A stretch of DNA of 64,000 nt, from the NCBI GenBank assembly GCA_031216915.1, contig CM062296.1:796211608-796275607 (forward strand), written 5' to 3'. Below the pieces are notes generated by a model. That model was not told the origin of the DNA. It saw nothing but the letters and a program-made list of their open reading frames with translations, and searched no databases. A program made the translations under genes and the position numbers. Below are positions 22,720 to 34,294 of the stretch, piece by piece. Source of the stretch: Pictodentalium vernedei. Its lineage: Eukaryota > Mollusca > Scaphopoda > Dentaliida > Dentaliidae. Position 1 is the stretch's first letter. Each line of letters opens with the position of its first letter.

Positions 22720-23037
22720 TACAGTTAAAACTAGAAGTCCTGTCATGAAATGCGCACAAATAGCACGCTGATATGCGCGTTAATGTACGCGTTATGGCCC
22801 AAGTAAAGCTATCAAATTCTGTACATATGGCCTGTGCACAAACAATGTTTCAGCCAATGGACCTCCGGGTAACCCGGAGGTCCATTGGCAGAAACATCGC
22901 ATGTGTTTGCTATGAGTAACCAAGAGAACCTGCCGTTCTTTGGATGCCATTTGATATGGGAATTGCGCGCAATTCCAACGTGCAATTAAGCCTAGATAAG
23001 CGCACTATTCGTGACCGGACTTCTAGTTTTAACTGTA
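22720..23037. mobile_element. MITE-1 copy (reverse orientation)
   Basis: Full length, TA at both edges, intact core hairpin. Confidence 0.9.
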
Positions 23038-23613
23038 TCAGAGGTTGAACCAAATGATAAAAGAATATTTGAAATTCGTTGAGGCCATAACAACACGGAA
23101 TGGATTGATTGTGTTTCTTATGATTTTTGTTTGAAATTGTAAATATGGGTACCCATGATGTGGAAAATCGTTGTATTTTAGTTGTAATCTCTTCTGCCCA
23201 TATATGTATGTTGTGTTTGGAAATGAGGAATGTGCATAAGAAATGAAAGATCGCTGACAGAATTTTGCTAGGAGTCAACATGTTTTTGAAAACAGCCAAT
23301 AGCAGTGGCCTTGGATACGAAATAACAAAAAAATCTTGCACAAATTTATGATGTCCCCTGGAACTGACTGACGTCTTTCTACAAGTTATAATGCATTTTA
23401 TTGCATGAAAAGCATAGATTTTTTTTCATCATTCCGTCACCTGAATCAAGACAGCATTGTTCTACACACTTATTTTGGGAAAATGTCCAGGTCCCTTCCA
23501 GCTGGGAAATTTTGTGATGTAAAAACCCAAATTGGGAAATATTTCACATGTTTTGCAAAGAAAACTATCGCTCTAGTAAATATTTTAGGAAACCATTGAA
23601 CAGGCCTGGAAAT

Positions 23614-24020
23614 TTTTTTTTTTTTTTTTATTAGAGTTTGACGACACATTAACAGCCAGGGTCATATCATGTCGGTGACAGTTTTACGGGTGGAGGAAGC
23701 TGGAGTACCCGGAGAGAACCACCGAGCAACGACGAGCAGCTGGCAGCTCTCCAACATCGTAACTCTGAACTCTGCACCGCGGCACAGGCAGAGTTAGATT
23801 GGTTGAAGACATGCGCACCATCGACGTGCAGTACGCCTTAGTACACAGCGTCATCGTGCCCCCATGGAGGCAATCGGGGTTAAGTGCCTTGCCCAAGGAC
23901 ACAACGCGGGAGCACGAATCAGTCACTGAAATGGTCACCCATGCAACTACTAACCTCGCTTGACATTGCTTAACTTCGGTGATCTGACGAGAACCGGTTA
24001 CCGCGACGCCACCGCACCCT
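23614..24020 (-). mobile_element. 5S rRNA-derived SINE (SINE3-like), minus strand, 12-bp target duplication
   Basis: On the minus strand the element starts near 24020 with a 5S-like head: CTCGTCAGATCACCGAAGTT, AAGCAATGTCAAGC, GGTTAGTAGTTGCATGGGTGA, which follows the 3' half of 5S rRNA (the internal promoter region). A body with TTGTGTCCTTGGGCAAGGCA follows, and it ends in poly(A) (T run at 23613-23630 on the + strand). A perfect 12-bp duplication AGGCCTGGAAAT flanks it (23602-23613 and 24021-24032). Confidence 0.88.
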
Positions 24021-25057
24021 AGGCCTGGAAATAAGGAACTTACAACATATACAAGTTTGTCCATCAACACATAGTGGTGATAACCTATAGTTACTGGTAG
24101 GTAAAATTAGGTAAAGGGTTTTAAAATCATTTAAGAATTAACTGTTGTTTCTATTTGGGTTATGTAATATATGAAGTGTATAATCAGCATTTATTTAAAC
24201 AAAAATTATTTTTTCTTCAGTAGACACAGCAGCCCATGACAAATATGGGTCACGTCAATCAAATCACAGGATGTTCTTTCATTGGTCAGCTTCGACATTG
24301 TATTTTTAGCTCACCTGAGCGAAGCTCAAGGGGAGCTTAACTAATCACTTTCTGTCCGTCGTCCGTCGTCCGTCGTCCGGCGTCCGTCGTCCGTCGTCGT
24401 CCGTCCGGCGTTAACTTTACATTATCGACTTCTCCTCCTAAACCACTAGCCCAATTTTATTCAAATGTTGGCTAAATGTTTATTACCTAATGCCAATTCA
24501 GATTTGTTCAAATGAAGTTGCCCCTCCTCCTGGGTGGTGCCACACCCCCAAGGGGCACCAAAATCTTTGTAAATCTTCTTCTCATGAACCAGCAGTAGCA
24601 GAGACTTGATATTTGGTGTGCAGCTTCCTTTTGAGGTGTAGACTCAGATTTGTTCAAGAGAAGTTTGTGGGGCTATACTTGACGTTGTTATGAGAGGGGC
24701 AAAATTTTTTGCCCCGCCCAAAATTTCTATTTTCCAAACCGAGAGGCTGATTTGAACCAAATTTTATGTGAGGGCTTATTGGGTCATGAGTACTTGATTT
24801 ATGCAAAAAAAAATTTTCCCGCAGCCCCGTGGGAACCACAGGAGCTAAAAATAGAAAAAATTTAAAACGCCCATATCTCCAAAACTGCACGGCACTGAGA
24901 ATTTTTATTTGGTGTGCAGCTTCCTTAGGACCAACAGAAAGGATTGGTAAAAAAAAATTGCCATCGGTTTTATCATAGGGTACAGTTTCAGGACTTTGAA
25001 AAAGTGCTGAGTCAGCACTTTTTAACACTGTAGGCAATGGGAAAAACATTAAAAAAT

Positions 25058-27470
25058 CTTCTTCTCCAGATCCAGCAGGCAGAATCTTTTGATATTTGGT
25101 ATGCAACATTGTAGGGTGGATCTGATTCAAGTTTGTTCAAATCGGCCCCCTGGGTTCATATTTGGGCTCAGTATAGGAGCCCGATTTCGAACTTAGTGCA
25201 TTTCAGGCAAATTTCTTAAAAAATCTTCTTCTCCAGATCCAGCAGGCAGAATCTTTTGATATTTGGTATGCAACATTGTGGGGTGGATCTGATTCAAGTT
25301 TGTTCAAATCGGCCCCCTGGGTTTATATTTGGGTTCAGTATAGGAGCCCAAATTTGAACTTACTGCATTTCAGGCAAATTTCTTTGAAAATCTTCTTCTC
25401 CAGATCCAGCAGGCAGAATCTTTTGATATTTGGTATGCAACATTGTAGGGTGGATCTGATTCAAGTTTGTTCAAATCGGCTCCCTAGATTCATATTTGGG
25501 CTCACTATAGGAGCTCGAATTCGAATTTAGTGCATTTCAGGCAAATTTCTTCAAAAATCTTCTTCTCCAGATCCAGCAGGCAGAATCTTTTGATATTTGG
25601 TATGCAATGTTGCGGGGTAGATCTGATTCAAGTTTGTTCAAATCGGCCCCCTGGATACATATTTGGGCTTACTATAGAAGCCCGAATTCGAACTTAGTGC
25701 ATTTCAGGCAAATTTCTTAAAAAATCTTCTTCTCCAGATCCAGCAGGCAGAATCTTTTCATATTTGGTAAGCAACATTGTGGGGTGGATCTGATTCAAGA
25801 TTGTTCAAATCGGCCCCCTGGGTTAATATTTGGGCTCAGTATAGGAGCCCGATTTCGAACTTAGTGCATTTCAGGCAAATTTCTTAAAAAATCTTCTTCT
25901 CCAGATCCAGCAGGCAGAATCTTTTGATATTTGGTATGCAACATTGTAGGGTGGATCTGATTCAAGTTTGTTCAAATCGGCCCCCTGGGTTCATATTTGG
26001 GCTCAGTATAGGAGCCCGATTTCGAACTTAGTGCATTTAGGCAAATTTCTTAAAAAATCTTCTTCTCCAGATCCAGAAGGCAGAATCTTTTGATATTTGG
26101 TATGCAACATTGTGGGGTGGATCTGATTCAAGTTTGTTCAAATCGGCTTCCTAGATTCATATTTGGGCTCACTATAGAAGCTTGAATTTGAACTTAGTGC
26201 ATTTCATGCAAATTTCTTAAAAAATCTTCTTCTCCAGATCCAGCAGGCAGAATCTTTTCATATTTGGTAAGCAACATTGTGGGGTGGATCTGATTCAAGT
26301 TTGTTCAAATCGGCCCCCTGGGTTTATATTTGGGCTCAGTATAGGAGCCCAAATTTGAACTTAGTGCATTTCAAGCAAATTTATTAAAAAATCTTCTTCT
26401 CCAGATCCAGCAGGCAGAATCTTTTGATATTTGGTATGCAACATTGTGGGGTGGATCTGATTCAAGTTTGTTCAAATCGGCTTCCTAGATTCATATTTGG
26501 GCTCACTATAGAAGCTCGAATTCGAACTTAGTGCATTTCAGGCAAATTTCTTAAAAAATCATCTTCTCCAGATCCAGCAGGCAGAATCTTTTGATATTTG
26601 GTATGCAACATTGCGGGGTGGATCTGATTCAAGTTTGTTCAAATCAGCCACCTGGATTCATATTTGGGCTCACTATAGAAGCTCGAATTCAAACTTAGTG
26701 CATTTCGGGCAAATTTCTTCAAAAATCTTCTTCTCCAGATCCAGCAGGCAGAATCTTTTGATATTTGGTATGCAACATTGCGGGGTGGATCTGATTCAAG
26801 TTTGTTCAAATCGGCCCCCTGGATTCATATTTGGGCTTAATATAGAAGCCCGAATTCGCACTTAGTGCATTTCAGGCAAATTTCTTCAAAAATCTTCTTC
26901 TCCAGATCCAGCAGGCAGAATCTTTTGATATTTGGTATGCAACATTGCGGGGTGGATCTGATTCAAGTTTGTTCAAATCGGCCCCCTGGATTCATATTTG
27001 GGCTTAATATAGAAGCCCGAATTCGCACTTAGTGCATTTCGGGCAAATTTATTAAAAAATCTTCTTCTCCAGATCCAGCAGGCAGAATCTTTTGATATTT
27101 GGTATGCAACATTGTGGGGTGGATCTGATTCAAGTTTGTTCAAATCGGCTTCCTAGTTTCATATTTGGGCTCACTATAGAAGCTTGAATTCGAACTTAGT
27201 GCATTTCAGGCAAATTTCTTAAAAAATCTTCTTCTCCAGATCCAGCTTCAGAATCTTTTCATATTTGGTAAGCAACATTGTGGGGTGGATCTGATTCAAG
27301 TTTGTTCAAATCGGCCCCCTGGGTTTATATTTGGGCTCCGTATAGGAGCCCAAATTTTAACTTAGTGCGTTTCAGGCATATTTCTTAAAAAATCTTCTTC
27401 TCCAGATCCAGCAGGCAGAATCTTTTGATATTTGGTATGCAACATTGTAGGGTGGATCTGATTGTGATTC
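25058..27470. repeat. 167-bp tandem array, 15 starts
   Basis: CTTCTTCTCCAGATCCAGCA recurs at 25058, 25225, 25392, 25559, 25726, 25893 and so on to 27394, an exact 167-bp period over 14 intervals to within a base or so. Units contain GATATTTGGTATGCAAC and GTGGATCTGATTCAAG. Several unit subtypes are interleaved. A single related unit sits in copy c at about 60987-61100. Confidence 0.92.
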
Positions 27471-27539
27471 ATGAACGTATTTATTTGTAAAGTTGATAGA
27501 ATCTTAGACAAAATTTGCAGAAAAGATCTACTATAGAAG

Positions 27540-28580
27540 GGGTGGTATCCAGGGTGAACCGTTTACCCAAATCTAGCAGTACTAATGCATTATTCACACA
27601 AATCTTCGTTCAAATTTTATGACCCCTCATTGGAACACACGCATTCAGCTCATTCCAACAAAGGTCATATGCCATGTTTTCGAGACAAAGGAATAAAAAT
27701 TTTAGTTATTCATGAAATTTTTAGGCAACTGTTGTCTGTTATTCACATTGCTTCATGAAATTTCAGTACTTTTAGAAGTTACCTCAGTAATCAAGGGTTA
27801 ATTCCCCTTAATTAAATGTCGCCTCTAAAAAACAACCACTTTGCATATCTTACCTTTTTACCAGCATAACTGCCAAAACTTGTCAGCATTCTTTGCAAAA
27901 ATCGCTATTCAAATTTTAATTTTTGTCTCTTAAACATACATGTACTTATCGCTTGTAAATACCCCATTGGAATGAGCTTTTTGAGCTCATTCCAATGAGA
28001 GGTCGCACACCATGCTTTTTGAGTCAAAAAAGCAATTTTTTTAGTTATTCCAGAATTTCGTACGTAAAACACAGCTTTATGACTTCACATTAAAATGAGC
28101 TCTCTAAGCTTGTTCCAATCAACATTCACGCACTATGTCTTTCACACAAAAAATAAAATTTTCCATTTATTCAGGAATTTTGTTTGCAAGAACACTCTTA
28201 CCCCCCCCCCCCCCCCCCCCCCCCACAAACACACACACACAAACACACACACACACACACAAACACAGACACACACATCTAAAAGTTCGTCAGCAAAAAA
28301 ACAGTTACTTCAATTTTTAAATGCATTATAGGAACAACTTGCCTAATCAAATTTAAATACTTTTGCATCATTCTGTATCTAGAACAAACCATTTACCATA
28401 TCTTTACGCAAAATTCTCCAGCATCATCCACAAAAAAACACCATTATTTATATATTCACATTTCTGTCTCAAAAATATACCTGATCTTCCCATACCCCTA
28501 TTGGAATAAGCTGTTTGAGCTTGTTCCAATGATGATAAAAAAAAATAAAATTTGTGAAAATTTTTGTTTTCTTGCATGCA
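27540..28580. repeat. Cluster of decayed hairpin MITEs (CATTGGAATGAGCT family)
   Basis: Four degenerate hairpins of CCATTGGAATGAGCT...AGCTCATTCCAATG type (27620-27670, 27963-28000, 28090-28120, 28495-28540) with surrounding AT-rich MITE sequence. They are related to the TTAA MITEs at 37421-38123. Confidence 0.55.
28201..28280. repeat. Poly(C)24 followed by (CA)n
   Basis: 24 consecutive C then an interrupted (CA)n run to about 28275. The proline/threonine/histidine frames across it are artefacts. Confidence 0.95.
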
Positions 28581-28820
28581 AATATATACATGTAGCACAT
28601 GGAAGATATCCACAGTTGGGGAGAGATGTCCAAGGCTATCTCTTCACATTCCTTGTTTGTGCTTCATGCTAAACCAGTTTGTCTGCAGAGATAAATTTGC
28701 TTTATTAAAAATCATTGGAGATTGGCCACACACCAATGATTTTAAATAAAACTAATTTTAGGTAACAAATGTTGAACTTCAAACAAAATCTATCACTCAA
28801 CCAGTTAATGTTGATGAGGC

Positions 28821-30452
28821 ATGACATGGAAAGGACGAAGAGTCACTGATCACCTATTTACACTCACCCAACTGATAGAATCAACAAAGGCTGAAAAGAA
28901 AAAGGTGTTTCTGGCATTTCTAGATGTGAAAAAAGCGTACGACCGAGTGTGGAGGGAAGGTATGTGGCGGAAGCTCGAGGGCATCGGACTGGGGGGTGAC
29001 TTTGTGGGAATCATGAAAGCACTGTATACAGATGTGCAAAGCCAACTCAGTCTAGGGAGTATCACTACAAAACGAGTCCCTATGGATATAGGCCTCAAGC
29101 AGGGGTGTATCTTTTCACCGATTTTGTTTGCATTGTATGTTAAAGATTTAGGGGACGAACTAATTCAGAGTGCGGAGGGGGTAAATGTTGGAGACATAAA
29201 GATACCAGGCTTATTCTTTGCGGACGACATGGTGTTAATGTCTAGAACTGAACAGGGGCTAGAGAAACTGCTGGAAATTGTTGGTAGATATGGGAACACT
29301 TGGCGGCTCGAACTAAATGAAAATAAAAGCAAGGTAATACCCGTTGGACGCAAGGTAGATATGACGAAGAGATGGAGAGTGGGGGAGTTCTCAATCCCCG
29401 AAGGGGAAAGCAAACAAATCACTGTAGGAGAAACGGGAGAGTATGAGTATCTAGGGGTAAGCATAAATATAACGGGAAGAGGGGTGTACAGAAATTACTC
29501 AGCCAAACTGATTCTGAAGGGGAAAAGAATTCTGAACCAACTAAAACTTTTAGGGAAAAATAGTTTCAACAAGGTCTTTGTGGGGAAAACACTGTGGGAG
29601 AGGGTGGGTTTACCAAGTATAACGTATGGCACGGACGTGATTCCATTAAACCAAACCGTTACTAAGAAGTTGGAAAATACTCAAAATGATGCCGGCAGAT
29701 GGATAACAGGGTCGAGTAATGCTGCAGCTTTGGAAGCAGTAAGGGGGGAGCTTGGGTGGATGAAAATCAAGGACAGGGTAGATTTGGGAAAACTGTGTTA
29801 CTTTAACTACTTGAGAAACCTGCCTGACAACCGGTGGTGCAAATTGATGCTCGATACCATTTGGAATTCTAATATAGAAACGGGGTGGTCAAAACATGTG
29901 AGGGAACTAATGGACAATTACTCTATAGAGGTCACAAACATAGAAGTAGGAATGAAAGAAGGCAAAAGGTTTGTCAAAGAGAGAGTCATGGAAGATTGCA
30001 ATCGAAACTGGCGAGCAGGGGTTAGCGTGAAAAGATCACTGCAGGGGTTACAATATAAAGAAAAGCCAGCTTTTGAGAAGTACCTAGATGGCACCTTTGG
30101 AGGGTCACTGCTGTTCAAACTGAGATCAAGATCACTGGAGCTTCGGGGAAAAATTGGGAGAGATGGGGAAAAGGGATGCCAAATGTGCCACTCTGGAGTA
30201 GTGGAGACCCTGGAACATTTTCTCTTGGAATGCCCACAGTATATACCTCATAGAATAAAATTTACTGGAAGAATAATGCAGAAGTGGGGTGAAGAAACAA
30301 AGGATAGATGGCTGAAGGGGGACACGAGGGAGAGGGTAGGAATGCTTATTGAAGAAATTGAAAAAGAGGAAGTGAGGGACACTATTAAGCAGTTTATATC
30401 TGAATGCTGGGAGGAGAGGAGGGGAAGAGGGGGTGGGGTGCAGGGGGAATGA
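28821..30452 (+). CDS. LINE reverse transcriptase, 5'-truncated open frame (543 aa)
   Basis: One uninterrupted frame of a non-LTR reverse transcriptase. Motif A FLDVKKAYDRV (Asp35), motif B GLKQGCIFSPILF (about 92-103), motif C FADDMVLM (Asp135, Asp136), then the thumb and connection region. Near 453 is a C-terminal CQMCHSG...EHFLLEC zinc-binding motif typical of LINE proteins. There is no endonuclease domain and the first RT motifs are missing, so the protein is truncated at its N terminus; the first ATG is simply where homology starts. The intact 1.6-kb frame argues for recent insertion or selection. It lies inside the composite element 24306-30585. Clade not determined. Confidence 0.85.
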   Translation: MTWKGRRVTDHLFTLTQLIESTKAEKKKVFLAFLDVKKAYDRVWREGMWRKLEGIGLGGDFVGIMKALYTDVQSQLSLGSITTKRVPMDIGLKQGCIFSPILFALYVKDLGDELIQSAEGVNVGDIKIPGLFFADDMVLMSRTEQGLEKLLEIVGRYGNTWRLELNENKSKVIPVGRKVDMTKRWRVGEFSIPEGESKQITVGETGEYEYLGVSINITGRGVYRNYSAKLILKGKRILNQLKLLGKNSFNKVFVGKTLWERVGLPSITYGTDVIPLNQTVTKKLENTQNDAGRWITGSSNAAALEAVRGELGWMKIKDRVDLGKLCYFNYLRNLPDNRWCKLMLDTIWNSNIETGWSKHVRELMDNYSIEVTNIEVGMKEGKRFVKERVMEDCNRNWRAGVSVKRSLQGLQYKEKPAFEKYLDGTFGGSLLFKLRSRSLELRGKIGRDGEKGCQMCHSGVVETLEHFLLECPQYIPHRIKFTGRIMQKWGEETKDRWLKGDTRERVGMLIEEIEKEEVRDTIKQFISECWEERRGRGGGVQGE

Positions 30453-31045
30453 TGGCCTTCTCTTATGAGGACCGCGACAAATCAGCGGCTGGCCAAAGAG
30501 TTATTATTATGGTGAAGGTGACCTAAAATACTTCTTAGAGTCACTTTGTCAGGTGAGCGATTAAGGCCACGTGGGGCCTCTTGTTTTATTATAACATGAC
30601 ATTTCCAAAGTGACTTTCCAACACTACCATTGAAATTAAATGTACACAATGTTTAATTGGAAATAAATCCAGAAGACAGTATAATGCTTGTTCTTGCAGA
30701 ATGACTAGGAAAAGCAACAGGTGCATGGTTTCCTGGCATGTATGGAAATAAAAATTGCTAGGTGTTTATTTCTGAGTAACTATATGTGTATTGGTACTGA
30801 AATGGGAAGTTAGGTTTTGAAGCTCTGTGAGTAGCAATGGCTGCAAGTATGTCGCTGATTTCAGTTTTTGGGCAATTGAGCAGTCACAGTTGAAACTGCA
30901 CACTGAACGTTTGTCCGGTGGCCACTCATGTGATGTGCCTGAGTTCAAGACCTGCATGACTCATCACTTGGATCCTTGTTGCTCGAATGCAGTGTGCCAT
31001 ATAAATTTGTGAACACTTGGGGTTTGTTTATTTTTGATTGTTTAC

Positions 31046-31615
31046 TAGAGCTGTAGGTTAACCGAAACTGAACCGAGGTTTTAAGGTTTTTTTTTAAAAA
31101 CCGAAACCAAAACCGTCGACATCCCGTAATCTAAGGTTTTTCGTTTTTTATTAAATACTCTCTTGCTGCAGAAATTCACAGAATGTAGCCATCCCAGAGT
31201 AGTGAGAGTACCCAGACACTGCCATTGGCTGTGTCTGGGTACTCTCACTACTCTGGGAAGGCTACATTCTGTAAATTTCCGACATTTCAGTTTAGTTGTG
31301 TTTGCAGCTTTCCTCAAGTTGCGTGTAGGTGTCAGACCTCGAAAAATGGCCAAGCACAATAAATGTTCTGTATATTTAGGTAATTATTATATTGGCCTTC
31401 CTGATTCTTCATGTATTATAGCTTATTTCGGGCATTCATTGAGTTTCACTCAGTTTCACTGCCATTCAGTTATATGACTCCGGACATAAGAATGAGTTTT
31501 ATTGAATTTTATTTGGCCTCATGAACAAACCGAAAACAGAACCGAACCGAGGTTTTACTCCACCTGAAAAACCAAAACCGAAACCGAACAAGAAATTTAA
31601 AAACCTACAGCTCTA
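31046..31615. mobile_element. hAT MITE, perfect 8-bp target duplication
   Basis: TIR TAGAGCTGTAGGTT and its complement AACCTACAGCTCTA (one insertion-level difference), flanked by TTGTTTAC at 31038-31045 and 31616-31623. AACCGAAACCGAA-type words fill the subterminal parts. The centre is a long palindrome (31172-31280, arms about 48 bp, with AGAGTAGTGAGAGTACCC). No transposase. Confidence 0.9.
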
Positions 31616-32041
31616 TTGTTTACCATACTTGAATGCAGATGATGACATCAACGGACAGTAAACAGATGGTACACACAGAAATGCTGGGATAAACAGGTCC
31701 CATAAGAACTTGAAAAGTTATATATTAAATTGTTGGGTCTCTTTTATTTTCCTCAATTTTATAATGCTGTAATTTTAATTTATTGTTTATTTAAAATAAA
31801 ATAATAATTGTTACTTGCTGAGTTGATATTTAATTGACGATTAATGCATATTCAGCTGGTGGGTGGAGCTTACTTGATAGCTTCAGTGCAAATTCCCATA
31901 TAATTTCAGTTATGGCGGTGTGGTTAAAAACATTGTCCTGTGTGTCCATTCAGGTTATACAATTTTGACTAATGTCACCTGGTATATGAACCAATCATGT
32001 CAGGAGAGTAAAACTAATCAAATTATTCTAAATTAAGTCAG

Positions 32042-32829
32042 TACAGTAAAACCTGTCTTGAGAGACCACTGTCTTGAGAGACCACCTGTCTTGAGAGACC
32101 ACATTTGCAAGGCACCGATTGGTTTTACTCTATAATGGACCTGCTATGGGAGACCACCTGTCTTAAGAGACCACCTGTCTTGAGAGACCACCTGTCTTGA
32201 GAGACCACTGTGACCTGGTACTAGTTTGTATTTTTATGCCATAATAGACCTGTCTTGAGAGACCGACCCTTTGAAGACTGAAACCACGACAAAAACCTTT
32301 TACCTGCTCTGGAATTTGAAAATCCATTGTGGTCATACTAACATAATTAAAAGTATTAAAAGCTCTTAAGTGGGTTTCATTTGCTAACTCATTAAAAATT
32401 GAGATGTTTTTATAAGACCCCTGTGAAAAGATTAGGATTATTGCTGAATAAACAATTTCATACAAACCCGAAATGTGACAGATAGGAATAAAAATAAATT
32501 TTTGTTGAAAATCTTTTTGTTACAATATGAAATGGACTGTTATAAAAATTATAAAAATAAATTAGTGTTGAAAATCTTCAATGAAGATTTTCAACACTAA
32601 TTTATTTTGATAATTTTTATAACAGTCCATTTCAATTTGTTACAAAAACTTCATAAAAAAGAACAACTACAAAGTAATTACAAAAATCCTTTCTTCTCCA
32701 TTTCTGAATTTTGTGGTTGGTTATTCACTGACTTGAGAAAACCTGAAACCTGTTATGAGAGACCACCTGTCTTGAGAGACCACTTTTGTGTGGCCCAAAG
32801 TGCAGTCTCTCAAGACAGGTTCTACTGTA
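32042..32829. mobile_element. TA-ended element with CTGTCTTGAGAGACCAC repeats, abutting exon 3
   Basis: Left end TACAGTAAAACCTGTCTTGA, right end the complement TCAAGACAGGTTCTACTGTA. CTGTCTTGAGAGACCAC recurs at least six times near the ends. TA edges suggest a Tc1/mariner-type non-autonomous element. It ends 70 bp before exon 3. Confidence 0.75.
32528..32634. repeat. 53-bp hairpin with single-base loop
   Basis: Arms 32528-32580 and 32582-32634 (TGAAATGGACTGTTATAAAA onward) with one mismatch and a one-base loop. It lies inside the TA-ended element, 265 bp before exon 3. Confidence 0.93.
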
Positions 32830-32899
32830 TTGATTCAGTCAATCAGCATTTTTGTTTTAGATTTTTATAATAATTAATTGTTCTTTATGAAATTTGTAG

Positions 32900-33001
32900 T
32901 TGATTCTAAGGCTATGGATGTGGCAGCCAAAATTCCTGAAGAAACTTTGAATCTTTTGAAAGAACTTGGATTATTTGGACAACAAATCCCAGAGGAATAT
33001 G
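32900..33001 (+). CDS. ACAD9: ACAD9-like, coding exon 3 (non-canonical GC donor)
   Basis: 102 bases: 2 to complete the Ile codon, 33 codons, 1 base left over. It encodes DSKAMDVAAKIPEETLNLLK and then ELGLFGQQIPEEYG, the helical N-terminal acyl-CoA dehydrogenase segment (IPEET...LGLFGxQxPEEYGG). The acceptor is AAATTTGTAG. For exon 4 to join in frame and keep EEYGGL, the exon must end at G33001, giving donor GCATGT instead of GT. The nearest GT (33005) would put exon 4 in the wrong frame. The frame read through into the intron is not homologous to the family. Confidence 0.85.
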
Positions 33002-33433
33002 GCATGTATTTATATCTTAGTATTTTATATGTAACAAGTTCAAAGTTGGGATCCATCAGGGTACCCAAATCGCTTTTTTAATAATTTTGATTTCCATTGT
33101 AAATAGTTTTCCTTTTGAAAGTACATGTATCTTTATAGGAATACTTTTACCTTTATGGGGTTATTTGGAAGTACATATATCTCTATGTGGGTTACTGTTG
33201 GCTCAGTCGGTATGGAAGCAGAGCATTCCTGACATTAGTTTTGGGTGCTGTCTTTTTCAGATCAACTCCCATTGGGGCCAACTTCCAAAAACCTTTAGAG
33301 TTTTCAGTTCAGTAGCTTAGGCCCAGCACAATGCCTGGTGGGATTCCTGCTTGACATAAGTGATATAAAATTAAATTCAAGCAGTTTAATCTTCACAGAT
33401 TTTCCATTTATTGAGATTCCTGTGTTTAACAGC

Positions 33434-33751
33434 TACACTTAAAACTAGAAGTCCTGTCATGAAATGCGCACAAATAGCACGTTGATATGCGCGTTAATGT
33501 ACGCGTTATGGCCCAAGTAAAGCTATCAAATTCTGTACATATTGCCTGCGCACAAACAATGTTTCAGCCATTGGACCTCCAGGAAACCCGGAGGTCCATT
33601 GGCAGAAACATTGCATGTGTTTGCTATGAGTAACCAGGAGAAGCTGCCGTGCTCTGGATGCCATTCGATATGGCAATTGCGCGCAATTCCAACGTGCAAT
33701 TAAGCCTAGATAAGCAAACTATTCGTGACAGGACTTCTAGTTTTAACTGTA
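33434..33751. mobile_element. MITE-1 copy (reverse orientation)
   Basis: Full length; the left end is changed to CACTTAAAACTAGAAGTCC; TA at both edges. Confidence 0.9.
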
Positions 33752-33819
33752 GGACCATAGACCAATATCTTTATGAGAATGTGCATCCTTGTTCCCAAAA
33801 GTGGAGAGCTCCTAATAAG

Positions 33820-33821
33820 AT

Positions 33822-33892
<71 letters not shown>

Positions 33893-33920
33893 TTTGTTTA
33901 TTTATTTATTTATTTATCTA
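33820..33920. repeat. (ATTT)n microsatellite
   Basis: About 24 tandem TTTA units with two single-base variants near the right end. Confidence 0.97.
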
Positions 33921-34294
33921 TTGTGCTTAGTACCACACCAGCATCATAGGCGATATCATGGCGATAAATGGTTAAAAAGGATAAAATAGGTAATTATCCT
34001 TTAAGTAACTTTGTCAAAACTGCTGTCATGCTCGGGAGTTCATTTTCTTCAGAGCAGCTTTCTGTTTTGTGGACTATCAATTCCATTAGTGTAAAATGTT
34101 AAGTTAAATATTCGATTAAAATCATGAAAAGTTACATTATAATGACAGTGAGTGAAAGAAGTAGCGAGGATAGTGGTGAATAATGATACAAATATCTGAA
34201 TGAATACTAATCTACACCAACTTGTTGACAAGAAAACGTTTGAAGATGAGATTGATTAAAAACAATCAAAGACAATTAACCCTTTACCCAGTGT

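Larger units (their letters stand above)
24306..30585. mobile_element. AGCTCACC-element, copy b, composite (6.3 kb)
   Basis: Left end TTAGCTCACCTGAGCGAAGC, right end CAGGTGAGCGATTAAGGCC...GGGCCTCTTGTTT. The first about 750 bp match 60126-60820 closely. It contains a 15-fold 167-bp array (25058-27470), decayed hairpin MITEs, a poly(C)/(CA)n tract and a LINE reverse transcriptase. Whether these interior parts are cargo or later insertions is not settled. Confidence 0.55.
18100..32899 (+). other. ACAD9 intron 2 (14.8 kb)
   Basis: GT-AG, phase 1; donor GTATGT, acceptor AAATTTGTAG. Filled with arrays and elements listed separately. In 18100-18334, 22190-22719, 23038-23600, 24033-24305, 30586-31037 and 31624-32041 I see no gene or clearly bounded element. 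Confidence 0.8.

Noticed and set aside
25058..27470. CRISPR-like or protein-coding repeat array
   Set aside because: Units are contiguous 167-bp repeats without spacers in a eukaryotic intron, and frames break between units.
28095..28331. Pro/His/Thr-rich protein
   Set aside because: The poly(C) and CA tract read as codons; no conservation expected.
31081..31477. Pair of similar proteins on opposite strands
   Set aside because: Caused by the palindromic centre of the hAT MITE.
33001..33081. Exon 3 extended to the in-frame stop at about 33081 as a short isoform
   Set aside because: The extra residues do not resemble the family and the motif EEYGG is completed only by exon 4; intron retention is the simpler reading.
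33181..33300. tRNA-like GGCTCAGTCGGTATGGAAGC
   Set aside because: A-box-like only; no B box at the right distance and no body shared with the other SINEs.
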